Positions 1-9,453 are shown, counted from the stretch's first letter. The stretch: DNA of 39,718 nt from DATAPE01 sp034667545 (GCA_034667545.1 JAXDJR010000054.1:1-39718), one strand, 5' to 3'. The notes: a model not told the origin generated them from the sequence alone. Numbers and translations are program-made.

Positions 1-2179
1 TTCCTCCCGCATCGAACGCGATCTGGCTTCCGTCGCGTGAGAACGAGGGGTTGTTTGCGGGAGGAGGGCCGTAGGGGTTTTCGGGGTCGGCACCGTCGTA
101 GATCTTGGTCTCATGCTCCGCGTCGAAGACGGGCTTCCCGCTGCTCGTGTCGACGGGGACCGTATAGATGTCACCGGTAGCGCATAGATCCTCGCAAGAT
201 TCAGCCCCGGCGAAGGCTAGCTCGGTCCCTGCAGGATTCCACGAAGGATTGATCGCCGTCTGGACATCTGAGGGGTAATAGAAGTCGCTCTTGCTGATAT
301 CTGAGGTGGAACCGACCTCCAAGGTGGGACCGTCGCCCGAGCCGATCCACGCGATCCACTTCCCGTCGCGCGTCAGAGCGGGATTGAAATCGTCCCCACT
401 TGGATCGGCTGCCCCCGCGGTGTAGTCAACGAAGCCGCCACCACCCGAAACCGAGAAGTCTCGGAGGGCTGGTTGCCCGTTCTTGACCGACGAGAACAGA
501 ACGACCTGCGACCCGCTCGGCGATTGATATACGAGCTGGATCCGATCGGGATCCGCGTTGAGTGGAAACGGGACGGCCACGGTGAATAAGCCCGTCGGGG
601 CCGTCTGATCTGGATTCTGATTCGGTATGTGCACCGACGTTCCGAACTGCACGGCCACCGGAATCTGGGAGGCGACGGTGGTGCCATGCAGGAACCGTAA
701 CGTGTAGGGACTGGATGCCGGTCGTTCAGTGAAAGCCACGTTCTGCGTGTTGAAGCCCTCGACGACGTGTGTGCCCGCAGGCGTGTTGTCGGTCTTTCCC
801 GACATGACGAAGGTAGGCCCACTGGCCACTCCGTTGACGGTTCCCACTGTGCCCGTCGTCAGGCAATCGGTGTTGGGCTGTCCGCCGAGTCGGCACAGCA
901 GGAAGTTGAAGTCTCGTTGCTCATAGACGGTGGTGTCCTGGTTCCAACCGGTCCCCGAGCTCTTCATTGCGGAGCGATCGTCCGTCAAGAACTTGCGAGT
1001 GGTGACGTTATAGGCCCGGTTGGTCCCCACATCCGCTTGCGTATTGGCTGAGTGAGTGGGGCTGAAGGGATCGGCCCAACTTCCCTCTGCACCGAAGGTA
1101 TGGGCGATCTCCATCGCCATCAGCGAGCCGGCCGTCGAAGGAGTGGTCGTCGGTGGCACGAGGCGGACCCATGCTTCCGGACTCCTTGTTGAGGCCATGC
1201 CCTCAGCGCAGCCGCTGTCTCCTCCCAGAGAAGCCGTGTCGGAGATAACCCCGAGCACGATGTCGGCGGTGGGGTTGGCATCCGGATTCGTCGTGTTCGC
1301 GGAGTTCGCAGCGTTCCAGTCATTGCGGTACTGCGCGAGCTCGGCCTTGATCGCATCGAAGTTGTTGAGGTTTCCGCAGTACTTACCGTTCGTGAGAGGA
1401 ACTGAGGCGACGCCGGAGTTGACGGCATATCGGATACCTCCGACCGTCGAAGTCGAAGACAACGGTCCGGTCAATTGACCGCCCACTTTCGGAACCGGAA
1501 GCATCCGCGACAAACTGTTGAGCCCTGCTTGCAACGTGCTGCTGTCGGTGCTTGTCAAAGCCGCACCCATGGGGACCACCAGAACGCGCAATGCTCTCGT
1601 GCGCTGCTCGACGGTTGAGGTCATAGCCCTGCCCGCGGCGGATGTGAAGGTCAACGGCGCCGCGCAGGTGGTGCAGTTGATCGTGGCGCTGAAGGTAGCG
1701 GTGAAACGCGACGTGGGTGTGGACGAGATCAGGTCGGGGCCAGGCACGACGAATTCGGGGTCGCCGGTCGAATCGGGGGCCGGAGCCGATGTGTAATTGA
1801 CGAGCGGAGCCGGGGTCGTCGTGCTTACTCGTAGCAGTGGCAGATATGTCTTGGTGGTCGACCCTGAGATGCGCATGGTCAATGTTGCGCTGGTAAGACC
1901 TATCGATTGTCCATTGGTAGCGCAACTTGGCTTACTGAGGTAGAGGCGGACCTCAGTCTCCTTCCCGCGCGCGAGCGGGTTGTAGTTAGCAGTTGGTTGG
2001 GAAGAGCTCCCTAGCCCCTGGTTGACGGTGAAATCCTGAAGAACGGGGTTGAGGACGCAGGTTGTCGCGCTCGCCCTCTCACCGGATTGGATGAGCGTTA
2101 CGAGAAGGGCAACCGCTAGCCCCAGAGAAGCCACCCTTCGCCCCGCCGAAGCAACGCTGCCGCGGCCCGTAAGAGTCAT
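1..2179 (-). CDS. Large secreted protein with degenerate metalloprotease motif and PD40 propeller repeats (3' end cut by window)
   Basis: An uninterrupted frame of 726 codons runs from an ATG at 2179 off the left edge. The ATG is preceded by a GGGGGA ribosome site. A signal peptide is clear: Arg-rich start, hydrophobic stretch about residues 18-30, and a likely cut after ASA at 36-38. Residues 40-340 are Ser/Thr-rich with paired Cys. At 354-363 the protein reads MAMEIAHTFG, which looks like a HExxH zinc site with Met356 in place of the first His. His377 follows in SPTHSANTQAD. Near the C-terminus three TolB/PD40-type repeats appear (NPALTRDGKWIAW about 599, NPSWNPAGTELAF about 644, NPSFSRDGSQIAF about 710). 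The propeller continues beyond the window. I infer an exported protease-like or sugar/protein-binding protein. The exact family is not recognised. Confidence 0.85.
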   Translation of the reverse strand, partial: MTLTGRGSVASAGRRVASLGLAVALLVTLIQSGERASATTCVLNPVLQDFTVNQGLGSSSQPTANYNPLARGKETEVRLYLSKPSCATNGQSIGLTSATLTMRISGSTTKTYLPLLRVSTTTPAPLVNYTSAPAPDSTGDPEFVVPGPDLISSTPTSRFTATFSATINCTTCAAPLTFTSAAGRAMTSTVEQRTRALRVLVVPMGAALTSTDSSTLQAGLNSLSRMLPVPKVGGQLTGPLSSTSTVGGIRYAVNSGVASVPLTNGKYCGNLNNFDAIKAELAQYRNDWNAANSANTTNPDANPTADIVLGVISDTASLGGDSGCAEGMASTRSPEAWVRLVPPTTTPSTAGSLMAMEIAHTFGAEGSWADPFSPTHSANTQADVGTNRAYNVTTRKFLTDDRSAMKSSGTGWNQDTTVYEQRDFNFLLCRLGGQPNTDCLTTGTVGTVNGVASGPTFVMSGKTDNTPAGTHVVEGFNTQNVAFTERPASSPYTLRFLHGTTVASQIPVAVQFGTSVHIPNQNPDQTAPTGLFTVAVPFPLNADPDRIQLVYQSPSGSQVVLFSSVKNGQPALRDFSVSGGGGFVDYTAGAADPSGDDFNPALTRDGKWIAWIGSGDGPTLEVGSTSDISKSDFYYPSDVQTAINPSWNPAGTELAFAGAESCEDLCATGDIYTVPVDTSSGKPVFDAEHETKIYDGADPENPYGPPPANNPSFSRDGSQIAFDAGG

Positions 2180-2446
2180 TAGTTCCCCCAATCGTCCACC
2201 GATGCGTGACCAACCCGCGCCACGGCTAGCTCACCCGAGCTTCGGTTTCCCAGCGTGTCCTAGTTCGACGAGTCCTTCCTTGACCGCTTTGGATAGAGAG
2301 AACGCCCACGGGCGTACGGCTCGTAGCGGCGTCAGAGCCCTCGCAGGATAGCCCAATCCCAGTAGGGCCAAAACCCTCCCGAGTGCTGCCCGGCGAGGCG
2401 GACACGCTCTGGGACCGCCACGGTCGCAGCCCGGGCGTTGGGCCCA

Positions 2447-3619
2447 CTAGGACCAGTCGGTGTACAGGGCCGGCCCCCGCTTGCGCAGCTCCCTGCCGAT
2501 TATGACCCGCTGGATCTCGGACGTTCCCTCCCAGATCCTGTCGACGCGCAACTCCCTCCACAGTCGTTCCACCGGCTGTTCACGCATGTAGCCACGGCCC
2601 CCGTGGATCTGAACCGCCTTGTCGATCACGCGGCCCGCGGTCTCGGAGCACACGAGCTTCACGGCAGCCGCTTGCGCGTGAAGCTGCCCGCGAGAGAGGC
2701 GCCCGCGAGCGGCGTCCGCCGCCACTCGGTACAGAAGAGACTTCGCCGCCATGATCTCGGCCGCCATGTCGGCAAGCATGAATTCAACGCCCTGGTGATC
2801 CGAAAGCGACCTGCGAAATGCCACTCGCTCGTTAGCAAACGCGCTCGACAGCTGAAGGGCCCGTACAGACGCTCCCACCGTTCTGGCGCCGATCATCAAT
2901 CGTTCCTCGACGAACCAATCCTTGGTGAGCTCGTAACCCTGGCCGATCTGTCCCAGAATCTTGTCGGCCCCCACACGTACGCCGGTGAAGCTGAAGATCG
3001 GATGTTCGAAAACGAAGGTGTGCATGTAGCGGGGGGTTCGTACTAGCTCGACACCCGGAAGGTCTTTGTCGACGATGAAGACCGTTGGTTTTTGCGCATC
3101 GCCATCAACGTGCGCATGCACCAGGATGAAGTCGGCCACATCGCCGACGGTGACGTACCACTTTTCTCCGTTGATGACGAATCCGTCCCCGTCTCGGGCC
3201 GCGGTAGTCATGATGCCGCCTGCATCGGACCCGGCAGTTTCTTCGGTTATCGCATAGCAATCACGCCGCTCGCCCCGGCATGCGGGACGCAGATACTCGT
3301 CCTTCTGAGTCTCGGTGCACCACTTCAGCGGGATGGAGGGACGCCACACGACATCCCACAGGGCGCCCGTAGCCTTCCCAAGTTCCTCTTGCACGAGCAC
3401 CTGCTGGAATAGGTCGAGCCCTCGGCCCCCGTTGGAGCGGTCGTGATTGATCGCGTTCAAGTTGCTCGCGACCACAGCTTCCTTGATCGATTCGATGGTC
3501 GCGTCGGGAAGACCGTTCTCGTGTTCACATTGGATCTCGTAAGGAAACAGATGTTCCTCGGTAAAAGCACGCGCCTTTGACTGCAGTTCGACTTCGGCAG
3601 GGCTGAGACCGAGATCCAC
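2447..3619 (-). CDS. Acyl-CoA dehydrogenase (paralogue 1)
   Basis: This 390-residue protein is full length for the FAD-dependent acyl-CoA dehydrogenase family, which oxidises acyl-CoA to enoyl-CoA and passes electrons to ETF. The N-terminal helical domain begins near residue 5. The middle beta domain contains the YAITEETAGSD flavin/substrate motif, and the C-terminal helices end in IWEGTSEIQR. Glu364 of that motif matches the usual catalytic base. The GTG start lies 5 bp after the stop of the acyl-CoA synthetase gene with only a weak ribosome site, so translation is probably coupled. It is the last gene of the minus-strand operon with the FAD oxidoreductase and synthetase. It resembles the second dehydrogenase at 13812-14993 (shared LFQQVLV and RVDRIWEGTSEIQRVII blocks), so the two probably act in the same pathway. 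The substrate is unknown. Confidence 0.93.
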   Translation of the reverse strand: MDLGLSPAEVELQSKARAFTEEHLFPYEIQCEHENGLPDATIESIKEAVVASNLNAINHDRSNGGRGLDLFQQVLVQEELGKATGALWDVVWRPSIPLKWCTETQKDEYLRPACRGERRDCYAITEETAGSDAGGIMTTAARDGDGFVINGEKWYVTVGDVADFILVHAHVDGDAQKPTVFIVDKDLPGVELVRTPRYMHTFVFEHPIFSFTGVRVGADKILGQIGQGYELTKDWFVEERLMIGARTVGASVRALQLSSAFANERVAFRRSLSDHQGVEFMLADMAAEIMAAKSLLYRVAADAARGRLSRGQLHAQAAAVKLVCSETAGRVIDKAVQIHGGRGYMREQPVERLWRELRVDRIWEGTSEIQRVIIGRELRKRGPALYTDWS

Positions 3620-3624
3620 GCTCG

Positions 3625-5751
3625 CTACGACTTGAGTGAAGCGCGCGGGACGACGAGCGCGTCAACAGCAACGCACCCATCGGGCCCGGCGATGATCGGG
3701 TTGACGTCGAGCGCGTCGATCACTGCCCCCAGGTCGTCCGCCAGACGCGAGAGAGCGACTATCGATCTTGCGACTGCATCGATGTCGGCAGAAGGCTCAC
3801 CTCGAACGCCCTTGAGTAGGTGCCGCAGCCGGAGCCTGCTCAACATTTCCATGGCACGTTCATGATCCACGGGCGCCAAAGCGAAGACGCGCTCGTCGAG
3901 TACCTCGACCAGCACCCCGCCCGCGGCAACCATCACCAGGGGGCCAAACTGCTCGTCCCGAACGATCCCAAGTGCGATCTCAACTCCGCTCGGAGCCATG
4001 CCCGTCACGATTACCTCGGGTCCCAGTCGAGCGGCGACGTCCTCATAAGCAGCTCGCAGAAGATCCGGGCCGGCGATGCCGAGCACGATCCCGCGCACCT
4101 CGCTCTTATGCGCGATCCCAGGCGCCGCGGTCTTCAGCCCTACCGGCCAGCCGATCGCGTCCGCAGCACCCACGGCCTCGTCGGCGTTCGTTGCGGGGGC
4201 CGCAGCAACAGTCGGAAGGCCGTAATCGCGGATTAGCGCGAGCGCCTCGCTGGCCGACAGGGCATCCGATGCGGTCATGCGGTCCCGCCATCGGAGGGAA
4301 AGGGCCACATCGATAGCTGTTGCAGGCACGCGAGGGCGAGATACGAAATCGCGGTAGGCGAAGAGATGCCGGAATGCAGCCAATCCCGTTGTGGTCCCTT
4401 CCAGCACCGGGATGCCGGCCTCCCTCAGCTTCGCCGAATCCGAGCGGTCTATGGCGCTGGCGAGATTCCCCAGCATCGCCAGTGGCTTCTCGGTTTTCGG
4501 ATAGACGTCGATCGCGGTCTGAACGTAGCTTCCGACCCCTTCGTTCTCCGTGGTCATATCAACGCAGAATGCGAGCCCGGCGGTTTCCGGATCGTTCAAC
4601 AACGCATCCATGCATTCTCGGAAGATCTGTTCGGCATCGTTCCCCGTCCCCCATGCATCCAGCGGATTGGTTGCAGAGAGACCCTGCTCGAGCACACTTT
4701 CGAGACGGACGATGGTTGCTTGTGAAAGTGCGGCGAAGTCGATCCCTACATCCGCCGCTACATCGACCAACAGCGCGCGTTCTCCTCCGGAGTCGTGGAT
4801 CGCAGCAAGCCTGCCGGGTGCCGCTTTTCGCCCGGCGGAAAACAGCTCGGCGGTGTCGGCAAGCTCGTCCAACGTGGCTACTCGCGAGACGCCGTAGCCG
4901 TCGAACAGCGCTTCGAAGGCAGCGTCGGACCCTGCCAGCGCGCCCGAGTGTGCCTCTACCAGCCTCTTGGCTCGCTCGTGCTTGCCGACTTTCAAAGCAA
5001 CGATCGGTACCTGACGTTCCGCGGCGAGTGCCAGCGCGCCCTGGAAGTGGGCCGGGTCGCGAACGGTCTCGAGGAAGAGCGCCACTACGCGTGTCGATTC
5101 CAGTCCCAGCGCATACTCCAGGTAGTCGGCAGCGGTGGTCACCAGCTCCTGGCCTGCAGATACGACCAGATTGAAGCGAAGGTTGCGGTCGTTGTGCGCG
5201 AGAGCGGCGAAAGCCGAACCGGAGTGCGTGATGAACGTGATCGCGCCGGGGGCAAGACTTGGCATCGAAAAGCCGCACGCCCTCAAGCCGCGTTCGACGT
5301 TCAAAAAGCCCATGCAATTCCCGCCGCATATGCACATACCGGCAGTGCGTGCGATGGCGGCGAGCCGCTCGGTCAGGGGAGGTACTCCCGGACGAGCCTC
5401 TTCGTAGCAGCTGGCGAAGATGATTGCTCCGCCGGCCCTCGCCGCCGCGGCAGCCTCCATCTGCGACTCCAACAATGCGTTCGGAACGCCCAAGAGCACC
5501 GCGTCGACGGGGCGCCCGATCGCCTCGAGACTCGGATGACAAGGCATTCCGCCGATCTCGGGGTAGCGCGGATTGACCGGGAAGACCTCGCCGTCGTAGC
5601 CACCACGCCTCAACTCGAGCAGCATCTCGCGCCCGAACGATCCGGGCCGCGGACTGGCGCCGACAACCGCCACCGACGAGGCCTCGAGCATCCTCTCGAG
5701 AGCTGCGATCGAGGCGCTGCCCTCGAGACGCGAGGTTGCCACGTCAGTCAC
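3625..5751 (-). CDS. Acetate/acyl-CoA ligase, NDP-forming (fused alpha and beta subunits)
   Basis: This 708-residue protein has the fused layout of ADP-forming acetyl/acyl-CoA synthetases, which interconvert acyl-CoA and acid plus ATP through a phosphohistidine. The N-terminal CoA-binding Rossmann domain starts at VAVVGASPRPGSFG (27-40). Succinyl-CoA-ligase-like domains follow with ITHSGSAFA (174-182). His268 in AHSGALAGSD is at the position of the phosphorylated His. The C-terminal ATP-grasp part (about 485-705) shows GWPVGLKTAAPGIAHKSE and VMVAAGGVLVEVL. The GTG start overlaps the stop of the FAD oxidoreductase by 4 bp (GTGA), so the two are in one operon with acyl-CoA dehydrogenase 1. In this setting it probably activates, or recovers ATP from, a carboxylic acid made by the pathway. 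Its acyl specificity is not visible. Confidence 0.92.
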   Translation of the reverse strand: MTDVATSRLEGSASIAALERMLEASSVAVVGASPRPGSFGREMLLELRRGGYDGEVFPVNPRYPEIGGMPCHPSLEAIGRPVDAVLLGVPNALLESQMEAAAAARAGGAIIFASCYEEARPGVPPLTERLAAIARTAGMCICGGNCMGFLNVERGLRACGFSMPSLAPGAITFITHSGSAFAALAHNDRNLRFNLVVSAGQELVTTAADYLEYALGLESTRVVALFLETVRDPAHFQGALALAAERQVPIVALKVGKHERAKRLVEAHSGALAGSDAAFEALFDGYGVSRVATLDELADTAELFSAGRKAAPGRLAAIHDSGGERALLVDVAADVGIDFAALSQATIVRLESVLEQGLSATNPLDAWGTGNDAEQIFRECMDALLNDPETAGLAFCVDMTTENEGVGSYVQTAIDVYPKTEKPLAMLGNLASAIDRSDSAKLREAGIPVLEGTTTGLAAFRHLFAYRDFVSRPRVPATAIDVALSLRWRDRMTASDALSASEALALIRDYGLPTVAAAPATNADEAVGAADAIGWPVGLKTAAPGIAHKSEVRGIVLGIAGPDLLRAAYEDVAARLGPEVIVTGMAPSGVEIALGIVRDEQFGPLVMVAAGGVLVEVLDERVFALAPVDHERAMEMLSRLRLRHLLKGVRGEPSADIDAVARSIVALSRLADDLGAVIDALDVNPIIAGPDGCVAVDALVVPRASLKS

Positions 5752-7373
5752 TGGCTCCTGGCGAACCGGCGGCCCCTCTTGGTGCGGTCCTTAAAGATGG
5801 CCCGCGCCGCTTGATAACCGGGGATCCCGCACACCCCTCCCCCGCCGTGGGTCGCGGAGCTCGCTTGGTAAAGGCCGCTTATAGGCGAGCGGAAGTCGGC
5901 GTAGCCGGGTGCCGGACGCATGTGGAACAGTTGCTCGGCAGACAGCTCCCCGTGGAAGATGTTCCCGCCGATCAATCCGTATTCATGTTCCATCTGATAT
6001 GGCCCGACTACCTGGCGGTGGATGATCGCACGCTTGAAGTTCGGCGCGAGCTCGGTGTAACCGTCGACTACGCGGTCGGCGTACGCCTCCAGTTCTTCGG
6101 TGTGAGGGGAGTCGGCCCAGTTGTGCGGCACCCATTGCGTGAACAGAGACATGATGTGGGTGCCCTCCGGGCACAGAGTCTTGTCGAAGAAAGACGGGAT
6201 GCACCCGTCGACGAAGGGACGCTCTGCCCCCCGGCCCTCCTTGGCGTCCTGGAACGCTCTTTCGATGTAATCAGTCGAAAGAGCCAGCTCGACCGACCCG
6301 CTGTGATGGGGCTGTGGCTGGGTGCCGGGATCCGCGATGAAGTCGGGAAGCTCCGAGAGAGCCAGATTGATCTTTACAACTCCGCTGCGCGTCTTCCATC
6401 GTTCGATGTCGGAGACGAACTCATCGGGCAGCTCGTAGCGATCGATCTGCCGGAGAAATGTGATCTTCGGGTGGATGGCGGAGACCACGGTTCCGGCACG
6501 AAGCTCCTCACCGCCCCGCAACACCACGCCTTCGGTCCTGCCGTTGCGCACCAGGATCTTCTCCACAGGGGCATCAGTTCGCACGGTCGCGCCGAGCTCC
6601 TCCGCGGATCTCCGGATCGCGTCCGCAACCGCGCCCATCCCACCCTCGGCAAACCCCCACCCGCCAAGGTGCCCATCACCCACATCGCCGATCGAATGGT
6701 GCGCCATCACGTAAGCCGTGCCAGGTTCGTCGGGGCCTGCCCACGTTCCGATCACACCGTTGATGGCAAGCGCCGCCCTGACCTGCTCGGACTCGAACCA
6801 GTCGTCGAGGAGGTCCGTGATGCTCATGGTCATGAGCCTGGTGATGTCAGCGACGGTGCGCACATCAAGCCCACGGAAACGCCACGCAAGCTTCAGCTGC
6901 TCCAACAGGTCAGATGCCTTGCGAGAGCCTATGTTCGGAGGCGCCACCATGAGAAGGGGGCCCAGGACGTCGGCCAGACCAATGAGCCATGCGTCCCAGC
7001 GATCCATGGCGTCGGCGTCCTTCTTCGAGAACTTGCCGATCTCATCGCGGTTGCGCTGCGCGTCGTCCGCGTAGAGAGAGATCGACCTGCCGTCGGGGAA
7101 CGCCTGGTAATAGGGCCCCATGGGAAAGACCTTGTAGCCGTGTCGCTCCAACGCCAGGTCTCGGATGATCGTTGGCGGCATCAAGCTCATGACGTAAGAC
7201 AGCGTCGTCACCTTGAAGTCCGGCCCCCACGGTGAATCGGTGGCCGCGGCCCCACCTGTCTTGGACCGCGCCTCGAGCACCAGAGGACGAAGACCCCCGC
7301 GGGCGAGATACGCAGCCGCGGTCAAGCCGTTGTGGCCGCCGCCGACCACCAGTGCGTCGTAGCTCTCGTTCAT
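5748..7373 (-). CDS. FAD-dependent oxidoreductase, phytoene dehydrogenase/PYROXD2-like
   Basis: This 541-residue flavoprotein begins with the dinucleotide-binding motif VVGGGHNGLTAAAYLARGG (9-27), followed by LEARSKTGGAAAT. It ends with GLYQASSATHGGGGVCGIPGYQAAR, typical of the CrtI/PYROXD2 superfamily. These enzymes oxidise or isomerise carotenoids in some lineages, but many bacterial members are uncharacterised amine or C-C oxidases. No carotenoid genes are nearby, so a role in the surrounding amine/acyl-CoA catabolism is more likely (inference). The ATG at 7373 has a strong GGGGAGG ribosome site about 7 bases upstream. It is the first gene of a three-gene operon, 64 bp downstream of the tetR stop. 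A TetR-type palindrome (7414-7430) lies in that gap, so expression is probably repressor-controlled. Confidence 0.88.
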   Translation of the reverse strand: MNESYDALVVGGGHNGLTAAAYLARGGLRPLVLEARSKTGGAAATDSPWGPDFKVTTLSYVMSLMPPTIIRDLALERHGYKVFPMGPYYQAFPDGRSISLYADDAQRNRDEIGKFSKKDADAMDRWDAWLIGLADVLGPLLMVAPPNIGSRKASDLLEQLKLAWRFRGLDVRTVADITRLMTMSITDLLDDWFESEQVRAALAINGVIGTWAGPDEPGTAYVMAHHSIGDVGDGHLGGWGFAEGGMGAVADAIRRSAEELGATVRTDAPVEKILVRNGRTEGVVLRGGEELRAGTVVSAIHPKITFLRQIDRYELPDEFVSDIERWKTRSGVVKINLALSELPDFIADPGTQPQPHHSGSVELALSTDYIERAFQDAKEGRGAERPFVDGCIPSFFDKTLCPEGTHIMSLFTQWVPHNWADSPHTEELEAYADRVVDGYTELAPNFKRAIIHRQVVGPYQMEHEYGLIGGNIFHGELSAEQLFHMRPAPGYADFRSPISGLYQASSATHGGGGVCGIPGYQAARAIFKDRTKRGRRFARSQ

Positions 7374-7413
7374 CGCAAGCCTCCCCAGGAGCCTGCTGAA
7401 GCTCCCGCCGTAG

Positions 7414-7430
7414 TTGACGTATCCGTCAGT
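7414..7430. promoter_or_regulatory. Putative TetR operator, site A
   Basis: The sequence TTGACGTATCCGTCAGT holds a near-perfect palindrome, TGACG-TATC-CGTCA. It lies between the tetR stop and the FAD oxidoreductase start, 41 bp upstream of that ATG, and is flanked by an AT-rich block (TTTATTAT) that stands out in this GC-rich DNA. It shares TTGACG and TCAGT with sites B and C. Binding by the adjacent TetR protein is inferred. Confidence 0.55.
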
Positions 7431-7437
7431 TTATTAT

Positions 7438-8061
7438 CTAGCTCGTGCGGGCTGCAATGGCCCTAGCGGACAGGTCGCTAGTTACGAAATCGCCGAGCAC
7501 ACGTCTCATCTTTGCCACCGTCATCTGCGGCGAATGCAAAAGAGCCTGGATCGCAAGGCCATCCATCAATGCCACGAAGCGGTTAGCGAGGCTGTCAGCG
7601 TCGACATCTTCCCTGAAATCGCCCGCCGCCTGACCGTCGGCGATGATGTCGCCCACCACCTTGCGCCATCTGCCATAGAGCTGTTCGTTCATCGGGCGCA
7701 TCTCCGGGTGGTGGACAGCTTCGAGCCAAAACTCCATCCAAACGATCCACTCCTGGGTGACTTCCTCCGCATTTGGAAGGTTCAGCTCGATCAAACGCTC
7801 GAGGCGGCGGCGGGGACTGCGTAACCTGGCGAGTTCGCCCAGCTGCCGGTTGAGCGACTGCTCGAAAGCAAAGCGCAATGCTTGGCGCAGCACATCACGG
7901 CGGTTCTCGAAGTAGTAGTGGACGGTACCCGTGCTGGTAGCCGCCTTAGCAGCAACATCCGAGATACGCACCGCCGCAAAACCTCGTTCGGCGATCGCCT
8001 CACACGCAGCTTCGAGGATCTGACGACGCCGCTCCTCCTCCACATTGGGGCGCGGACTCAC
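7438..8061 (-). CDS. TetR/AcrR family transcriptional repressor
   Basis: This 207-residue protein has a TetR N-terminal DNA-binding domain (residues 10-58). The helix-turn-helix is visible as ISDVAAKAATSTGTVHYYFENRRDVL (33-58, written here with its key TGTVHYYF recognition helix at 44-51). The C-terminal ligand domain resembles BetI-like TetR_C types, with EEVTQEWIVWMEFW about 98-111. The GTG start at 8061 has little ribosome site. It sits between two structural units: the oxidoreductase operon downstream on the same strand and the divergent PotDBC genes. Palindromes A, B and C mark its likely targets, and site B also overlaps its own promoter region, suggesting autoregulation. The inducer is probably the imported substrate or its CoA ester (inference). 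Confidence 0.93.
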   Translation of the reverse strand: MSPRPNVEEERRRQILEAACEAIAERGFAAVRISDVAAKAATSTGTVHYYFENRRDVLRQALRFAFEQSLNRQLGELARLRSPRRRLERLIELNLPNAEEVTQEWIVWMEFWLEAVHHPEMRPMNEQLYGRWRKVVGDIIADGQAAGDFREDVDADSLANRFVALMDGLAIQALLHSPQMTVAKMRRVLGDFVTSDLSARAIAARTS

Positions 8062-8090
8062 GCGAGCGCGATCCAGGAGTTTGGGGGCGT

Positions 8091-8118
8091 TTGCATAATT
8101 GACGAGTCAGTCTACTAT
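8091..8118 (+). promoter_or_regulatory. Promoter of the PotD-PotB-PotC unit with embedded operator site B
   Basis: A sigma70-like promoter is visible: TTGCAT (8091-8096), 16-base spacer, TACTAT (8113-8118). The spacer contains TTGACGAGTCAG (8099-8110), a TGAC-GA-GTCA palindrome resembling sites A and C but with shorter spacing. A repressor bound here would block both this promoter and the divergent tetR promoter, whose start codon is 38 bp away. The promoter assignment is by pattern only. Confidence 0.5.
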
Positions 8119-8160
8119 TCGAGACGTCCGGCTGGCAGGATCGATCAAGGGGAAGCTGCT

Positions 8161-9453
8161 GTGGCGAGACACCCACGGGAACGTCCGAGTCGACTATCTA
8201 GACGGGAGTTCCTGCGTCTCTCCGCGGGAGCGGCCGCGGCGCTTCCGACAACCTCTGCATTACTTGCCGCTTGCGCAAGGCCGGGAACCACGCACACCAC
8301 GAGTGGCGCCTTCAAACTAGCGCGACCCGACAACCCGGTGACTCTTCCGCTGTTCGGCGACAACCCCGCCATCAAGAGCGGACTGCAACCCGAAAAGAAC
8401 GCCACGCTGCAGATCTACAACTGGGATCAGTACCTCTGGAAGAAGGTCGTCAAGGGATTCTGTGACAAATACAACTGCAACTTCGAGATCACGACCTTCA
8501 ACAACATGGATGAAGCTCTTTCGAAGATCCGAACGAATCAATTCAACTTCGATGTGTTCTTCCCCACCATCGACGTGATGGGCAAGCTCACGGGGGCCAA
8601 GATCCTCCAACCGCTCAACCACGACTACATCCCCAACCTCGCGTCGAATTGCTGGCGCGTTTTCCAGAACCCCTTCTACGACCAGGGCTGGCGCTACAGC
8701 GTTCCGTACACCGTCTACACGACCGGCATCGAATACCGGCGCGACGCCATACATGACGACGTGATCCACGGGATGAGCAATCCCTACGAGATCCTGTGGG
8801 ATCCCAAGTACAAGGGCAAGGTAGGCATCTACGACGACTACCGCGAAGCGATCGGCATGGCTCTGCTCAAGAACGGCATTACCGATGTGAACACGTCGAG
8901 TGCCTCGGCCATCAACACTGCGAAGAAAGATCTGATCGACCTGATCTCGGCGGTGAACGTACGGGCAACCATCAACGGCGCCTACGCAAAGCTGCCTGAA
9001 GGCGAGTTCGTCCTTCACCAAGCGTGGTCCGGCGATGCCGCCGCGGCGTGGTTCTACGTGCCGCACTACACGCAGAAATACTTCAAGACGATCGGATACT
9101 GGTATCCGAAGGACCGCAAAGGTGTGATCGGCAACGATCTCATCGGCATCCCAAGCCGGGCGAAGAACCCTGTGCTTGCCCATCTGTTCCTCAACTACAT
9201 CCTCGACTTCAAGAACTCGATGGACAACTTCTCGTGGGTCGGTTACCAGCCCCCGCAGATAAAGGCAGACCCTGAGCGACTCACGACGATCAAGAGTGCA
9301 CAGGGCGAGCCGTATCTCTTCCCGTGGCTGAAGGAGGCAGTTGTTCGCGAGTCCGATTTCCAAACCGGTTACGAGCTCTTGGAGCTCAGCCCCAGCGTCG
9401 ACAATCTGTGGCACAACGCGTGGGAGGAGTTCAAATCGGGTGCTAAGGCGTAG
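8161..9453 (+). CDS. Polyamine-type ABC transporter substrate-binding lipoprotein (PotD-like)
   Basis: I place the start at GTG 8161, which has AGGGGAAG 7 bases upstream. Longer upstream frames lack a ribosome site and would cover the tetR gene. The 430-residue product has a twin-arginine signal (SRREFLRL, 13-20), a hydrophobic Ala-rich stretch and a lipobox LAAC with Cys38, so it is probably exported folded by Tat and lipid-anchored outside the cell. The mature part opens with LQIYNWDQYLWKKVV, the typical beginning of PotD/PotF spermidine/putrescine-binding proteins, and keeps the two-lobed periplasmic-binding layout. Binding of a polyamine, or another cationic amine, is known for the family. 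The real ligand is uncertain given the adjacent Rieske oxygenase. It leads the plus-strand PotDBC unit and overlaps the next gene by 14 bp. Confidence 0.92.
   Translation: MARHPRERPSRLSRREFLRLSAGAAAALPTTSALLAACARPGTTHTTSGAFKLARPDNPVTLPLFGDNPAIKSGLQPEKNATLQIYNWDQYLWKKVVKGFCDKYNCNFEITTFNNMDEALSKIRTNQFNFDVFFPTIDVMGKLTGAKILQPLNHDYIPNLASNCWRVFQNPFYDQGWRYSVPYTVYTTGIEYRRDAIHDDVIHGMSNPYEILWDPKYKGKVGIYDDYREAIGMALLKNGITDVNTSSASAINTAKKDLIDLISAVNVRATINGAYAKLPEGEFVLHQAWSGDAAAAWFYVPHYTQKYFKTIGYWYPKDRKGVIGNDLIGIPSRAKNPVLAHLFLNYILDFKNSMDNFSWVGYQPPQIKADPERLTTIKSAQGEPYLFPWLKEAVVRESDFQTGYELLELSPSVDNLWHNAWEEFKSGAKA

Noticed and set aside
5736..7235. Long open frame (about 499 codons) on the plus strand
   Set aside because: It lies fully opposite the FAD oxidoreductase gene, has no recognisable domain, and is explained by the codon bias of GC-rich genes.
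7882..8160. Upstream extension of the PotD-like frame
   Set aside because: It overlaps tetR, lacks a ribosome site and would bury the Tat signal. GTG 8161 has a good site.
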